This document shows, in pieces, positions 30,540-41,833 of a DNA stretch of 64,000 nucleotides (the stretch's first letter is position 1; each line of letters opens with the position of its first letter). The stretch is from Candidatus Hoaglandella endobia (GTDB lineage: Bacteria; Pseudomonadota; Gammaproteobacteria; Enterobacterales; Enterobacteriaceae), in contig NZ_LN999835.1 of assembly GCF_900044015.1 (NCBI RefSeq), positions 62,001 to 126,000 of the forward strand, written 5' to 3'. The notes under the pieces are model-generated. The model worked only from the letters and a program-made list of their open reading frames with translations. It was not told the DNA's origin and ran no database searches. The translations under genes were made by a program, and so were the position numbers.

Positions 30540-30800
30540 CAGCAATGCTAGCTAGCAGACTTGCTCTGTTTTTTCTCCCTCTACCATGATACGTACGAAT
30601 GAGTGGCTTAGTTACAGACTTAAGCAGTAGCACCCGCCTACACTACACTACTGGATAACTGATGTTCAACTTCGGCGCGTGCTTGTTTCACCGCTACATC
30701 CTGATCTCCCATGGTGGGACCGCAGATTAATGCCGTCAGGCTGACAGCCAAAAGTCACTACATATAGCGCCCGGACGCTTCTTAATAAGCTAAGCCAAGT
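30540..30800 (-). pseudogene. glmM: Deleted and frameshifted remnant of glmM (phosphoglucosamine mutase)
   Basis: The minus strand holds pieces of GlmM in three frames. First VRALYVVTFGCQPDGINL, like the family segment FRELGAxVIxIGCxPDGxNIN; then AVKQARAEVEHQL followed by RVLLLKSVTKPLIR, like [20 protein letters not shown] and RKSGTEPLIR; then RIMVEGEKTEQV in another frame. So the middle of the roughly 1.3 kb gene is deleted and the phosphate-binding loop SGTEP has become SVTKP. The position between ftsH and secG matches glmM; the adjacent folP is also gone. GlmM makes glucosamine-1-phosphate for UDP-GlcNAc. Confidence 0.85.
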
Positions 30801-30813
30801 GCCTCTTACGTCA

Positions 30814-32757
30814 TTATCTGTTACTGTATGGTTTTAACATAGTTTTATTAGTATTATTTTTAGTATTCGGCGTACGTGGTTCATCTACCGGTGTTAGCGC
30901 TCGCGGCGTGCCTTCGTCTCCATTGTTGCCGGAAACAGTATCGTCCCAATCAGCAGGTGGCCTAACCGCTTGACGACCCATCAAATCTTCTATCTGTGGT
31001 GCGTCAATGGTTTCATATTTTATCAATGCATCCTTCATGGCATGTAGGATATCCAGATTTTCCATTAATAGTGTACGGGCGCGGATATAATTACGTTCGA
31101 TGAGCGACTTTACTTCCTGATCAATGATACGCGCCGTCTCATCGGACATATGCTTCGCTTTGGCCAAAGAACGGCCGAGGAACACTTCGCCCTCTTCCTC
31201 AGAATATAAAAGGGGCCCAAGTTTTTCCGAGAAGCCCCATTGGGTTACCATATTACGGGCAATTGAGGTAGCTACTTTAATATCGTTGGATGACCCGGTC
31301 GACACTTTAGCTGGACCGTAGATGATTTCTTCAGCCAGGCGACCGCCGTAAAGAGTCGAGATTTGGCTTTCCAACTTCTGTCTACTAGCGCTAATTGCAT
31401 CTTCTTCTGGTAGAAAAAAAGTTATGCCAAGAGCGCGACCTCGCGGAATAATTGTTGCTTTGTGCACTGGATCGTGTTCCGGCACTAGACGGCCAATTAT
31501 GGCATGGCCAGCCTCGTGGTAAGCGGTCGACTCCTTTTGCGCTTCTGTCATCACCATGGAGCGGCGTTCTGCACCCATCATAATTTTGTCCTTGGCTTTT
31601 TCAAATTCAATCATCGATACTACGTGCTTATTATCACGTGCGGCAAACAGCGCTGCTTCGTTTACCAGATTAGATAAATCGGCACCAGAAAATCCCGGTG
31701 TACCTCGGGCGATTACTAATACATTCATATCTGGGGCTAAAGGTACGCGGCGTATGTGCACTTTCAAAATTTGTTCGCGACCACGCACATCTGGCAAGTC
31801 AACTATAACCTGTCGGTCAAAACGGCCTGGACGTAGTAGTGCATGGTCCAGCACATCGGGACGGTTAGTTGCTGCAATGACAATAATGCCTTCGTTGCCT
31901 TCGAACCCGTCCATTTCTACCAGCATTTGGTTCAGGGTTTGTTCACGCTCGTCATTACCACCGCCAAGGCCTGCGCCACGTTGGCGGCCTACAGCATCGA
32001 TTTCATCAATGAAAATGATGCAGGGCGCGGCTTTTTTTGCCTGCTCAAACATATCGCGCACGCGCGAGGCGCCCACACCAACGAACATTTCAACAAAATC
32101 GGAGCCGGAAATAGTGAAGAATGGTACCTTAGCCTCGCCAGCAATAGCTTTAGCCAATAGTGTCTTACCGGTTCCAGGTGGGCCGATCATTAGTACACCT
32201 TTTGGGATCTTACCACCCAATTTCTGGAAACGACTCGGTTCGCGCAGGTAGTCCACTAGTTCACTGACCTCCTCTTTCGCTTCATCACATCCAGCAACAT
32301 CGGCAAAGGTGGTTTTGATCTGATTTTCTGTCAGCATACGTGCCTTGCTCTTACCAAAAGACATGGCACCTTTCCCACCACCACTCTGCATTTGGCGCAT
32401 AAAAAAAATCCAGACCCCTATCAGTAACAGCATCGGGAACCAGGATATAAAGATGGAAACTAGTAAGCTGGGTTCCTCCGGCGGCTCTCCTACTACTTTA
32501 ACGTTTTTAGTTAAAAGAATATCGAGTAGCTTGGGATCGTTGACTGGAATATAGGTGATATAGCGGTTACTATCCTTTCTTGTAACGTTTATCTCACGCC
32601 CGTTAATACGCGCTTCTCTTACCTGATTCTGATTCAATTCAGACATAAAAGTAGAATAATCTATTTTACGCCTATTGGACTCGCTGGGCCCGAAGCTTTG
32701 GAATACCGACATTAGAACGACTGCGATAACTAACCAAAGAACCAGGTTCTTTGCCAT
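30814..32757 (-). CDS. ftsH: ATP-dependent zinc metalloprotease FtsH
   Basis: Membrane-bound AAA+ protease for membrane proteins and LpxC. From ATG 32757 ([15 protein letters not shown]) it has 647 residues; an in-frame ATG three codons upstream is an alternative also known in E. coli. Two N-terminal membrane spans flank a small periplasmic domain. Walker A GPPGTGKT is at 192-199, Walker B DEID at 251-254, and the zinc motif HEAGH at 414-418. FtsH control of LpxC would balance LPS synthesis with the retained lpt and kds genes. Confidence 0.98.
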   Translation of the reverse strand: MAKNLVLWLVIAVVLMSVFQSFGPSESNRRKIDYSTFMSELNQNQVREARINGREINVTRKDSNRYITYIPVNDPKLLDILLTKNVKVVGEPPEEPSLLVSIFISWFPMLLLIGVWIFFMRQMQSGGGKGAMSFGKSKARMLTENQIKTTFADVAGCDEAKEEVSELVDYLREPSRFQKLGGKIPKGVLMIGPPGTGKTLLAKAIAGEAKVPFFTISGSDFVEMFVGVGASRVRDMFEQAKKAAPCIIFIDEIDAVGRQRGAGLGGGNDEREQTLNQMLVEMDGFEGNEGIIVIAATNRPDVLDHALLRPGRFDRQVIVDLPDVRGREQILKVHIRRVPLAPDMNVLVIARGTPGFSGADLSNLVNEAALFAARDNKHVVSMIEFEKAKDKIMMGAERRSMVMTEAQKESTAYHEAGHAIIGRLVPEHDPVHKATIIPRGRALGITFFLPEEDAISASRQKLESQISTLYGGRLAEEIIYGPAKVSTGSSNDIKVATSIARNMVTQWGFSEKLGPLLYSEEEGEVFLGRSLAKAKHMSDETARIIDQEVKSLIERNYIRARTLLMENLDILHAMKDALIKYETIDAPQIEDLMGRQAVRPPADWDDTVSGNNGDEGTPRALTPVDEPRTPNTKNNTNKTMLKPYSNR

Positions 32758-32822
32758 GTCACTCAAAGGATTAACCTCATATTACAACGGTGTTAACAAT
32801 TAGCGTAGGGTACTTACTATAC

Positions 32823-33452
32823 TTATACTTTGCGCCCTTTCGCCACAAGGTACACTTCGCGGGAACGGGCTCGAGAAGCGTCTGGCTTACGAAGCTTGAC
32901 ATTTGTGAACAGAGAACGTATTATCCGCAGGTATTTGTCAAACCCTTCTCCCTGAAAGACTTTCACTAGAAAACTACCACTCGGTGTCAAAACATCAAGA
33001 CACATATTAAGTGCCAGTTCTACAAGATACATGGATTTGGGAATATCCACCGCAGGCGTTCCACTCATATTAGGAGCCATATCGGATAAAACTACTTGTA
33101 CTTTCTGTTCGCCAACCAGCTCAAGGAGTTTTTGAAAGACCATGGGTTCACGAAAATCTCCTTGTAAAAAGTCAACACCAGCCATTGCGTCCATCGGCAA
33201 AATATCACAGGCTATGATACGCCCTGTTTTTCCTATCTGCGTGGCGGTATATTGTGCCCAGCCGCCCGGTGCTGCTCCCAAATCTACCACTGTCATGCCT
33301 AGTTGAAACAGCTTATCGCTTTGCTGTATTTTAGCAAGTTTAAACCATGCACGGGAACGTAGCCCTTTTTTTTGTGTTTGCTTAACATATGTATCGTTAA
33401 AGTGTTCTTGCAGCCAACGGCTAGAGCTTGCAGAACGCTTTTGAGTCGTCAT
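32823..33452 (-). CDS. rlmE: 23S rRNA 2'-O-methyltransferase RlmE (RrmJ/FtsJ)
   Basis: Methylates U2552 of 23S rRNA in a late 50S assembly step. 209 residues, the E. coli length. The catalytic tetrad K38, D124, K164 and E199 is complete, and the SAM motif [12 protein letters not shown] lies at 57-68. It precedes ftsH as in E. coli. The adjacent yhbY is absent. Confidence 0.97.
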   Translation of the reverse strand: MTTQKRSASSSRWLQEHFNDTYVKQTQKKGLRSRAWFKLAKIQQSDKLFQLGMTVVDLGAAPGGWAQYTATQIGKTGRIIACDILPMDAMAGVDFLQGDFREPMVFQKLLELVGEQKVQVVLSDMAPNMSGTPAVDIPKSMYLVELALNMCLDVLTPSGSFLVKVFQGEGFDKYLRIIRSLFTNVKLRKPDASRARSREVYLVAKGRKV

Positions 33453-33726
33453 TGTATTTACAACTACCTTTGATAAAGTGCAGAGATAAATAAATTTATC
33501 TACTTAAACTCTAATTCTTAAATATCGATTAAATCAGATTTAGCTAATACGCCATGAGATGGCGGCAGAATATGTCTTTTTCAATTCTAAATAAATAAAA
33601 AAATAAAATGTCTGGCTTATTCGTTAAAACAAGCGTTATGACGAAATTAAATAGGTGCCTCACGAGGCTTATTAAAATAATAATTGCTGCGAAAGTTAGA
33701 AGGTTCATTATTTACCATTAGGCTAT

Positions 33727-34200
33727 TCATAGGTACGCCACATTGATGATTTTGTATTCTACTTCTCCACCCGGAGTTTTGATAACCACTATATCTCCTT
33801 CTTCCTTGCCTACGAGCCCACGGGCGATAGGCGAATTGATAGAAATTAGGTTTTGTTTAAAATCGGCTTCATCGTCGCCGACAATACGATAGGTTTGTTT
33901 CTTTTCATTTAGTTTTTCGATACAGATCGTCGCACCGAAAATTACTCGACCTCTAGGCATCAATTTGGTCACATCTATTACTTGTGCGTTCGACAATTTT
34001 GCTTCAATTTCTTGAATGCGGCCTTCACAAAATCCTTGTTGTTCCTTGGCAGCATAGTATTCTGCATTTTCTTTTAAATCGCCATGTTCGCGGGCTGCAG
34101 CGATGGACCGAATAATTTCTGGTCTACGAATGCATTTAAGATATTCAAGTTCTTCTCTTAGTTTTTTAGCCCCGCTGAGGGTCATTGGAATTTGGTTCAT
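33727..34200 (-). CDS. greA: Transcript cleavage factor GreA
   Basis: Rescues backtracked RNA polymerase. Start ATG 34200 ([21 protein letters not shown]) gives 157 residues (E. coli 158); a longer in-frame extension is not homologous. The coiled-coil tip acidic residues lie in [20 protein letters not shown]. The C-terminal domain [20 protein letters not shown] is intact. The 274 bases beyond its stop, up to rlmE, hold only a weak GCCTC / GAGGC hairpin near 33656-33670. Confidence 0.97.
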   Translation of the reverse strand: MNQIPMTLSGAKKLREELEYLKCIRRPEIIRSIAAAREHGDLKENAEYYAAKEQQGFCEGRIQEIEAKLSNAQVIDVTKLMPRGRVIFGATICIEKLNEKKQTYRIVGDDEADFKQNLISINSPIARGLVGKEEGDIVVIKTPGGEVEYKIINVAYL

Positions 34201-34610
34201 AAGTTTACTCTTAAATAAAGTATTATTTACTAAAATAATCAAAGTACTATCTAAAGTTACCGGTGTTAGAGTGGCGCGTAGTTGGTATAAATATTTCACC
34301 AAGAGTGTGGATCATCTTTTTGACTGCCAAGTTGAAAATAACACGGGATATCTGCCATTAAGGCGACTACTAGCAAGCAGGCAAGATGGTGATCGTTAAT
34401 GCGATATAAGTAGTGATGCGCGGCAGGGATAAAACATGTAGCGAGAAGATGAACTATAGTTATGGATACTTTAATTAAAGTGATAATTTTTGATAAACTT
34501 ATTATCCAGTCTGTCTTACGTAGCCTTAGATTTCCGTTTACTGGAGTTACTCAATATGTTCACTAGCCTAATCCTACATGAACTTCACTTTCACAGCCCG
34601 TCCACTAGCG
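34201..34610. other. greA-obgE gap where dacB is missing
   Basis: 410 bases between greA and obgE. In E. coli, dacB lies here. I find no recognisable DacB segment; the frames are full of stops and AT-rich. It should hold the greA promoter and the 3' untranslated end of obgE. Confidence 0.5.
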
Positions 34611-35666
<1,056 letters not shown>

Positions 35667-35876
35667 TCACCTGCTGTGTGGCAGGATCTTTATTAGATCT
35701 ATTTTAAAATAGATAGTTACTATTGTCGTAGATCTGCTAGCGTATTAGCTTTCAGTTAAGTAAAGATCTTGATCGAATGTAGGCTACTATTACAAAACAT
35801 AAACAATCTGCCTAGTGCTATTTAGCACCACTTATAAACTACAGAATAAAGTAAAAATTACTACAGGGAGAAGATT

Positions 35877-36137
35877 TCACTTGTCCATAATAATGCTGAC
35901 AAATGTACGGTTCTTTGGTCCTTTTACTTGAAACTTGATTTTCCCTTTTATTAAGGCGAATAGAGTATGATCTTTCCCACAGCCTACATTTATTCCTGGA
36001 TGGAATTTAGTTCCACGCTGACGAATAATAATACTGCCTGCATTGACCGATTCGCCGCCAAAACGTTTAACACCGAGTCGTTTACTTTCGGAATCTCGAC
36101 CATTACGTGTGGAGCCGCTAGCCTTTTTGTGTGCCAT
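35877..36137 (-). CDS. rpmA: 50S ribosomal protein L27
   Basis: 86 residues (E. coli 85). The N-terminal [20 protein letters not shown] reaches the peptidyl-transferase centre and is intact. [20 protein letters not shown] is diagnostic. It follows rplU by 15 bases, the conserved L21-L27 pair. The obgE gene follows after a 231-base gap in which yhbE is missing. Confidence 0.97.
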   Translation of the reverse strand: MAHKKASGSTRNGRDSESKRLGVKRFGGESVNAGSIIIRQRGTKFHPGINVGCGKDHTLFALIKGKIKFQVKGPKNRTFVSIIMDK

Positions 36138-36152
36138 GAATTCACTCTCGCT

Positions 36153-36479
36153 TTATTGTAAGAGGATGGAACTGCTAATACTAGTAATTTTAATATCAGT
36201 GAACCACTGACGGTGGCCCTGATACTTACGGAAGTGCTTACGGCGACGGAATTTTATAATCATTACTTTATCGCCACGACCATGAGCAACGACTTGTGCT
36301 GTAATTTTGCAATCTTTAACAAAAGGACTGCCGATCTGGATGTTATTGTCGTTGGCGATCATCATAACCTGATCAAATTCAATCTCTGCCCCTTTTGAGA
36401 GGGGCAATTTCTCAAGGCGAATAATTTGACCTTCGATTACCCGATGTTGTTTACCCCCACTTTGGAAAACTGCATACAT
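36153..36479 (-). CDS. rplU: 50S ribosomal protein L21
   Basis: Start ATG 36479 ([18 protein letters not shown]) gives 108 residues (E. coli 103). [20 protein letters not shown] is diagnostic. The C-terminus SSSILLQ is about five residues longer, probably because the original stop was lost. First gene of rplU-rpmA-obgE. Confidence 0.97.
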   Translation of the reverse strand: MYAVFQSGGKQHRVIEGQIIRLEKLPLSKGAEIEFDQVMMIANDNNIQIGSPFVKDCKITAQVVAHGRGDKVMIIKFRRRKHFRKYQGHRQWFTDIKITSISSSILLQ

Positions 36480-37275
36480 AATCAACTCCGCTTTCCATAA
36501 AACTCAATCTTTTAATAATCTTAAACTTACGTTACTATAGCATAACTAGTAAATTATAAGTAATAAGCTTGTTACAGACAAGTACCAAATACATACAGTA
36601 AGCGAAAAAATTAGATAGTAAGGATCACATGAAGGTTTTTGGTTTATTAATCGTTAAGGTTAAGAATCGTTAAGGTTAAGTATGAATCGAGCGATAATCG
36701 TAGTAAGTCTAAGAAAACTTAACATGCTTATTGCGTGAAAATACAGGCATAGCTGTTATAGCTATATGCATTAACGGAAGAACTTATGGTTATGCTTATA
36801 TGCAAAAGCAAGTTATGCCGCTTACTGTAATAATTTTAGACGGCATTTCACTACTATTGGGTTTTAACAGTACGTTGATCGGCATGGGAATGTATGATAG
36901 CCATTGTACGAAGAAAAGATTTCTTATGCACCTTAGCCCATCGCTACCAGCTACTAGCTAACCGTAAAATAAAGAATCTTTTTTTATGAACAAATTATGA
37001 CTTTTCTACTATTCTACTCTTGCAAATCCTAATTTTTACTAAAAATGTGTAATGATCATCTGGCTCATTCTGCTGTGCCCAGATGTAGGCAATGTAGCCA
37101 TAGCACCTGCATGATGTTACGTTTGTAATGTACTAATAATGTACGTCTTATCTATGTTAAAACCAGCTCAAGATAAAATTATAGTTTCTACATACAATAA
37201 AGTCTATTAAATATAATAATATTATATTTTATATAATTACTTTTAGTTAATGGTTAATATTGGATTTAAAAAAAA
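36480..37275. other. Gene-free AT-rich region between rplU and mntH
   Basis: Nearly 800 bases without a credible gene; ispB, the E. coli neighbour of rplU, is not visible. It contains a perfect 16-base tandem duplication (AATCGTTAAGGTTAAG twice, 36649-36680), a CATCTGG / CCAGATG inverted repeat with a 15-base loop near 37056-37084, and very AT-rich DNA (37195-37250) just before mntH that could hold its promoter. No MntR or Fur box was convincing. Confidence 0.5.
36649..36680. repeat. 16-base tandem duplication upstream of rplU
   Basis: AATCGTTAAGGTTAAG occurs twice in perfect tandem in the rplU-mntH gap. Confidence 0.9.
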
Positions 37276-38628
37276 ATGAGAATAGTTAGAAAAAATAGCT
37301 TAGAAGAAATTAACGGTACTATCCTTATTCCAGCTGGAAGAGGATTTTTAAAAAAATTATTTGCCTTTTCAGGCCCAGGAGCTCTAGTAGCAGTAGGTTA
37401 CATGGATCCAGGTAACTGGATCACCTCAATTCAGGGCGGTGCGCTATACAGCTATTTGCTGCTATCGGTTATCTTAATTTCTAGTTTAATTGCAATGCTG
37501 CTGCAGGTTATGTGCGCTAAATTAGGCATTGTTACCGGGATGGATCTAGCTCAAGCAACCAAAACCCTAGTTGGTAAACGTACCGCCATAGCACTGTGGA
37601 TCACTACTGAATTAGCTATTATCGCGACGGAAATAGCTGAAGTTATTGGTAGCGCTATTGCGCTGAACTTACTATTTAAAATTCCGCTGTTACTTGGTGT
37701 AAGCATTACAGTACTAGACGTTTTTTTACTACTAGTATTGATGAAATTTGGGATCAGGAAAATAGAAGCTCTTGTATTTACTCTTATTGCTACAATTTTT
37801 ATCATATTTGCCTATGAAGTAGTGCTAGCCAATCCTAATCTATTGAGTATAGTGCACGCATTTATTCCGCAGAGCGATATTTTCACTGCCCATGTATCTG
37901 GCGGCGATTCGGCTTTCTTTATAGCTCTTGGTATTATTGGAGCAACAGTAATGCCACATAATCTTTATTTACATTCCTCTATTGTTCAGTCACGTAAATA
38001 TGATCGCAGCGATGAACAAGCGGTGAAAGACGCTATTCGCTATGCGACTATCGACTCGAACATACAACTCAGTTTTTCATTTATTATTAATTGCTTATTG
38101 CTAATTCTCGGAGCCACACTTTTTTTTGGCAAACACCCCAATGAAATTGGCCGTTTTGCACAGCTCTATGATGTTCTACAAGACCATAATATGGTCGGTG
38201 CCATTGCTAGTTCCACCCTTGCCACCTTATTTGCCGTTGCTTTATTGGCCTCTGGTCAGAATGCTACTATTACCGGAACCCTTACAGGACAAATCGTTAT
38301 GGAAGGTTTCATTAATTTTCATCTCCCATTTTGGCAACGTCGCATGATTACCCGTCTTATAGCTATTATGCCAGTCGTAGCCTGTAGTTATTTTTTGGGG
38401 GATAAGGGAGATGTTGTTGAGAAATTGCTGGCCTATACACAGGTTTTTTTAAGTATTGCGCTTCCTATTTCGATGGTGCCGCTATTATACTTAACGTCAT
38501 CTAGAAAGCGTATGGGTAAATTTGTCAATTGTAGGCCATTTATTATATTGGGCTGGCTTGCTACCGTGATATTAGTCGGCTTAAATATACAGCTTATTAT
38601 TGAAACTATTCAAATGCTGTTAAGTTGA
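37276..38628 (+). CDS. mntH: Nramp-family Mn2+/divalent metal symporter, group-C-like MntH
   Basis: Proton-coupled manganese importer with 450 residues and about eleven membrane spans. The metal-site motifs are DPGNW at 44-48 (first helix) and MPHNLYLHSS at 226-235 (sixth helix). E. coli MntH has 412 residues with DPGNF and MPHVIYLHSS, so this protein belongs to a different branch resembling the longer group C MntH proteins that are scattered across bacteria. It is isolated, with no co-directional partner, between rplU and lpxM. The base composition seems more AT-rich than the neighbours. Acquisition by transfer is an inference. Confidence 0.92.
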   Translation: MRIVRKNSLEEINGTILIPAGRGFLKKLFAFSGPGALVAVGYMDPGNWITSIQGGALYSYLLLSVILISSLIAMLLQVMCAKLGIVTGMDLAQATKTLVGKRTAIALWITTELAIIATEIAEVIGSAIALNLLFKIPLLLGVSITVLDVFLLLVLMKFGIRKIEALVFTLIATIFIIFAYEVVLANPNLLSIVHAFIPQSDIFTAHVSGGDSAFFIALGIIGATVMPHNLYLHSSIVQSRKYDRSDEQAVKDAIRYATIDSNIQLSFSFIINCLLLILGATLFFGKHPNEIGRFAQLYDVLQDHNMVGAIASSTLATLFAVALLASGQNATITGTLTGQIVMEGFINFHLPFWQRRMITRLIAIMPVVACSYFLGDKGDVVEKLLAYTQVFLSIALPISMVPLLYLTSSRKRMGKFVNCRPFIILGWLATVILVGLNIQLIIETIQMLLS

Positions 38629-38764
38629 TAATCAAAGTGTCGATTAATAAATCTGATTGATTCAGGTCATAGCATTATCATGAATTTCGAGTGTGTACTT
38701 TTTATAGTAACTCCTTCTATTATCGGTGCTTCCATATATTTTTATGGACGACTTACAATCATAA

Positions 38765-39730
38765 TCAACGCCCAACGCGTTGATAGGGATTAGGATCGCC
38801 CGGTTTGCGGGTTTTTAGTAATTTAAGTACCCAAGTATATTGTTCCGGATTTGGCCGCACTAACTTTTCAACCTCCTGATTCATACGGCGTGCGATGGTG
38901 ATATCATCTGCTTGAACCAGCCGATCATTCATCGGCGGCAAAATATGAACATGTAAGAGGCTTGTTTTCCCATTATATACCGGAAATAGCGGGACGACAG
39001 TAGCGTGACAAACCTTCATTAAGCGGGCAATAGCAGGTAATGTCGCTTTATAAGTTGCAAAAAAATCGACAAATTCGCTACGTTCAGCACCGTGATCCTG
39101 ATCTGGTAGATAATAGCCCCAGTAGCCCTGGCGCACTGAACTTATAAACGGTTTTATGCCGTCATTACGGGCGTGCATACGGCCGCCGAATCGGCGGCGT
39201 ACGCGATTCCACATATAGTCCACCAGTTTGTTACGTTGATTATGGAACATGGCTGCCATCTTTTGACCGCTCGCCGCCATCAGCATTGCCGGCACGTCGA
39301 CTGCCCAACCATGCGGTACTAAGAAAATGACATTACACCCATCACTACGCAGCCGATCGAGCAGTTCATACCCATGCCAGCGCACGCGTGACTGCACTTT
39401 TTTCAGATTACAGCAGGCTAGTTCAGCCATTAAAACGGTGGATTGCGTCATACAGGCAAACATATCATCAATAATCGTTTCACGCTGTACCGCGTCAATT
39501 TCTGGTAAGCAATAGGTTAGATTAACGCGAGTGCGAAAACGTGCTTCTTTAGCTATGCGTCCTACTGCCCGCCCAAGCGCACCTAGAATAGGATCGCGCA
39601 GTCTTGGTGGAACCAACGTAGCCGCGGCAATAGCGCCGATACCCAGCCAAACGCCCCAATAACGTGGCGCATAAAAGTATTTTTTAAAAATAGGGATAAA
39701 TTCAGTCTGTCTCTTTTGATTATATTCCAT
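38765..39730 (-). CDS. lpxM: Lipid A myristoyltransferase LpxM (MsbB)
   Basis: Late acyltransferase that adds myristate to lipid A, completing the hexa-acyl form. 321 residues (E. coli 323). An N-terminal membrane anchor precedes the catalytic HX4D motif H140-D145 (VPHGWAVD), then MHARNDGIKPFISSVRQGYW and YYLPDQDHG. The order lpxM-mepM is as in E. coli. Retention points to a full lipid A, unusual in highly reduced symbionts. Confidence 0.97.
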   Translation of the reverse strand: MEYNQKRQTEFIPIFKKYFYAPRYWGVWLGIGAIAAATLVPPRLRDPILGALGRAVGRIAKEARFRTRVNLTYCLPEIDAVQRETIIDDMFACMTQSTVLMAELACCNLKKVQSRVRWHGYELLDRLRSDGCNVIFLVPHGWAVDVPAMLMAASGQKMAAMFHNQRNKLVDYMWNRVRRRFGGRMHARNDGIKPFISSVRQGYWGYYLPDQDHGAERSEFVDFFATYKATLPAIARLMKVCHATVVPLFPVYNGKTSLLHVHILPPMNDRLVQADDITIARRMNQEVEKLVRPNPEQYTWVLKLLKTRKPGDPNPYQRVGR

Positions 39731-39777
39731 TCTTATCCCTATGCTGAGAAATAAGAAATAAGAAAAACTACGGCTAG

Positions 39778-39815
39778 CAACATTACATTACATTATTACA
39801 TTACATTATATTACC
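39778..39815. repeat. ATTAC-type microsatellite upstream of lpxM
   Basis: Imperfect repeats of ACATT/ATTAC units (CATTACATTACATTATTACA and following) lie in the lpxM-mepM spacer. Such a tract would vary in length by slippage. No role is evident. Confidence 0.8.
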
Positions 39816-39858
39816 TTTTTTATTTTTATGCTTATAGAGAAAAGCAGCAGACACTATG

Positions 39859-41190
39859 TTAGTTAAGTTGAAGTTGGGGCAGTATTTTTTTGACCTGGGC
39901 GATATATTCCATGCGATCGCTGCCGGTCAACTCCTCCGTACGCGGCAGTTTTGTGGTCAGAGGATTAACTGCCTGCTGGTTGATCCATACTTCAAAATGC
40001 AAATGCGGACCGCTGGAGCGGCCGGTGTTACCAGATAACGCGATACGATCGCCACGCTTTACTTTCTGACCCTGTTTTACTAGCAGTTTTTTCAGATGCA
40101 TATAGCGAGTCATGTATTGACAGCCGTGTCGGATAGCCACGTAATTTCCAGCGGCGATATCCCGCTTACTAACTAGTACCCCTCCGTCACCTACCGCCAA
40201 TACCGGGGTTCCGACCGGTACAGCGAAATCGACGCCACGGTGAGGTGTAATACGCCCAGTAATCGGATTTAGTCGGCGTGGGTTAAAATTAGAAGAAACG
40301 CGAAATCTTTTCATTGTAGGAAAACGCATAAAACCGGACACTAGGCCGGACGCATCGCGATTATAAAATTTGCCATCGTCAGCGCGAAAAGCATAATAAT
40401 CTTTACTACCAGTACGTAAGCGAACCCCTAGCAGCTGGCTCTGTGTGTTTTTTTTGTTGTTTAGTGTTTCCCGTGAGGCCAATACCACAAATTGATCCCC
40501 TTTGCGCAGTTTGCGGAAATCTAATTGCCACTGTAACGCTTTAATAACCGTGTTGACATCACTTCTGGTTAAACCGGCTGCACGAGCACTGGTAACAAAA
40601 CTGCCGTTGATCTTGCCTGTAAAGATGGTGTTACGCCATTCTCCAGTTAGATTTGTGATACTTTCTTGAAAGCCGTCTTCTATGCGGTCATAGGTTCTAG
40701 TTTCACGGCTAGAGATATTCCAAGTCAGGCGCTGCAAATCACCATCAGCGGTTTTTCTCCAGGAGAGGGACTGACCTATCTTCAGATTACGCAGTGTGGG
40801 ATAAGACTGCGCTAGTACGGTGATATCGTCAATACCAATGCCATCTTGGGTCAGAAGGCTAATTAAGGTATCGCCAGTTGAAACTAAATATTCATGTACG
40901 CCAGCTGCTTCACCTGCTATCAGCTCATTTAATTTATTTTTCGTTAAATCGGCGTCAATATCAGGCGGTTTTTCCAAATTTTTGTTGGTCTCAGCGATCA
41001 GCTTGCTTAGGTGATAGTCTTCCAACGGAATGACGCTATTGGCTGGTGGTGCTACCACAGTGGCGCAAACGTACGGTCGCCAAAAGGCGACCGCTAAGGT
41101 TACTACTATGGTAAGCGACCCCAGTATGAAAAACTGGGATCGCGGTAAATGATTAAACGCTAGAGCGAAGGTGCTGGCTATTAACTGCAC
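39859..41190 (-). CDS. mepM: Murein DD-endopeptidase MepM
   Basis: LytM/M23 hydrolase that cuts peptide cross-links for cell wall growth. 443 residues (E. coli 440). An N-terminal membrane anchor, a LysM-like/OapA region and the C-terminal M23 domain are present; zinc ligands lie in PHRGVDFAVP and GPHLHFEVW. The start MQLIASTFALAFNHLPRSQF matches E. coli. In E. coli znuACB is beside it; here that locus is missing. Confidence 0.96.
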   Translation of the reverse strand: MQLIASTFALAFNHLPRSQFFILGSLTIVVTLAVAFWRPYVCATVVAPPANSVIPLEDYHLSKLIAETNKNLEKPPDIDADLTKNKLNELIAGEAAGVHEYLVSTGDTLISLLTQDGIGIDDITVLAQSYPTLRNLKIGQSLSWRKTADGDLQRLTWNISSRETRTYDRIEDGFQESITNLTGEWRNTIFTGKINGSFVTSARAAGLTRSDVNTVIKALQWQLDFRKLRKGDQFVVLASRETLNNKKNTQSQLLGVRLRTGSKDYYAFRADDGKFYNRDASGLVSGFMRFPTMKRFRVSSNFNPRRLNPITGRITPHRGVDFAVPVGTPVLAVGDGGVLVSKRDIAAGNYVAIRHGCQYMTRYMHLKKLLVKQGQKVKRGDRIALSGNTGRSSGPHLHFEVWINQQAVNPLTTKLPRTEELTGSDRMEYIAQVKKILPQLQLN

Positions 41191-41684
41191 TAATAACTAT
41201 CCTAAAGCAGGTCACAGTTTGCTTCACTAACTGTGTGCTGAGTTTTGTAGTATAAGAACTGGTGTAAGAACTTAATTTTGGCTGTTTTTTAGTAAAGATC
41301 TCATGCCATAGCATAATAGTACTTATTAAAAGTCTTGTATATGTCTTGCGAAAGACGCAATATTTTCTCTCATGCAGAGAGTATTGTAACGATCTTTTTG
41401 TCAAGATACTTACTCTGTTATCATTCAATGGTATTTTTATAATAGAATGACTCGTGGAATCTACGCTCTCTTCTGCTTGATTGGTTATTAAGCAAAATCT
41501 TCGGGGGGGATAGTAAAGTTACCAACGTGATGAGCGGCTCTTCTGGTTACCGTTCTCCGTTTAGAGGCGGCTAATTGGTGGAGGCTGCTTTTTTTGCAGT
41601 GCATATAACTGTCTGATCTTTAAATATCAGACCAGGTTATATTTATAACTAATTCCTGCTCGTACTAAAAAAAATAATTTATCG
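41191..41684. other. mepM upstream region where znuACB is missing
   Basis: About 490 bases with no credible gene. In E. coli this interval is the start of znuA/znuCB. I found no Znu coding remnant and no clear Zur box. An imperfect hairpin (GTCTGAT / ATCAGAC) is near 41612-41633. A minus-strand frame runs upstream of mepM without homology. Confidence 0.45.
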
Positions 41685-41754
41685 ATCTATTATATTTAAA
41701 ATCTAAATATAATAGATAAATTTATCCTTATACTAATAGATAAATTTATCCTTA
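41685..41754. repeat. Nested inverted and direct repeats downstream of rplS
   Basis: A 14-base perfect inverted repeat with a 5-base loop (41685-41698 with 41704-41717) runs into two perfect 20-base direct repeats (AATAGATAAATTTATCCTTA at 41711-41730 and 41735-41754) separated by four bases. Each direct repeat contains the 12-base palindrome GATAAATTTATC. The array lies 80 bases beyond the rplS stop. Confidence 0.85.
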
Positions 41755-41833
41755 ACCAACCTTTTAGGAGCCATTTTTAGAATAAATATAACTTTATATA
41801 AAGCTCTCGCTCTAGCAACAATATAATCAAGCT

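Noticed and set aside
36731-36961. A 76-codon plus-strand ORF between rplU and mntH
   Set aside because: No family resemblance, no ribosome binding site, AT-rich composition like the surrounding noncoding DNA.
37195-37260. Possible MntR or Fur operator before mntH
   Set aside because: Only short AT palindromes are present; no match to the MntR or Fur boxes I know.
41153-41428. A minus-strand ORF of 91 codons overlapping the mepM start
   Set aside because: No recognisable homology, and the mepM start is well supported by its E. coli-like N-terminus.
41410-41455. Possible Zur-box-like AT-rich palindrome upstream of mepM
   Set aside because: Only loosely similar to the known Zur consensus and not symmetric; the znu genes it would control are absent.
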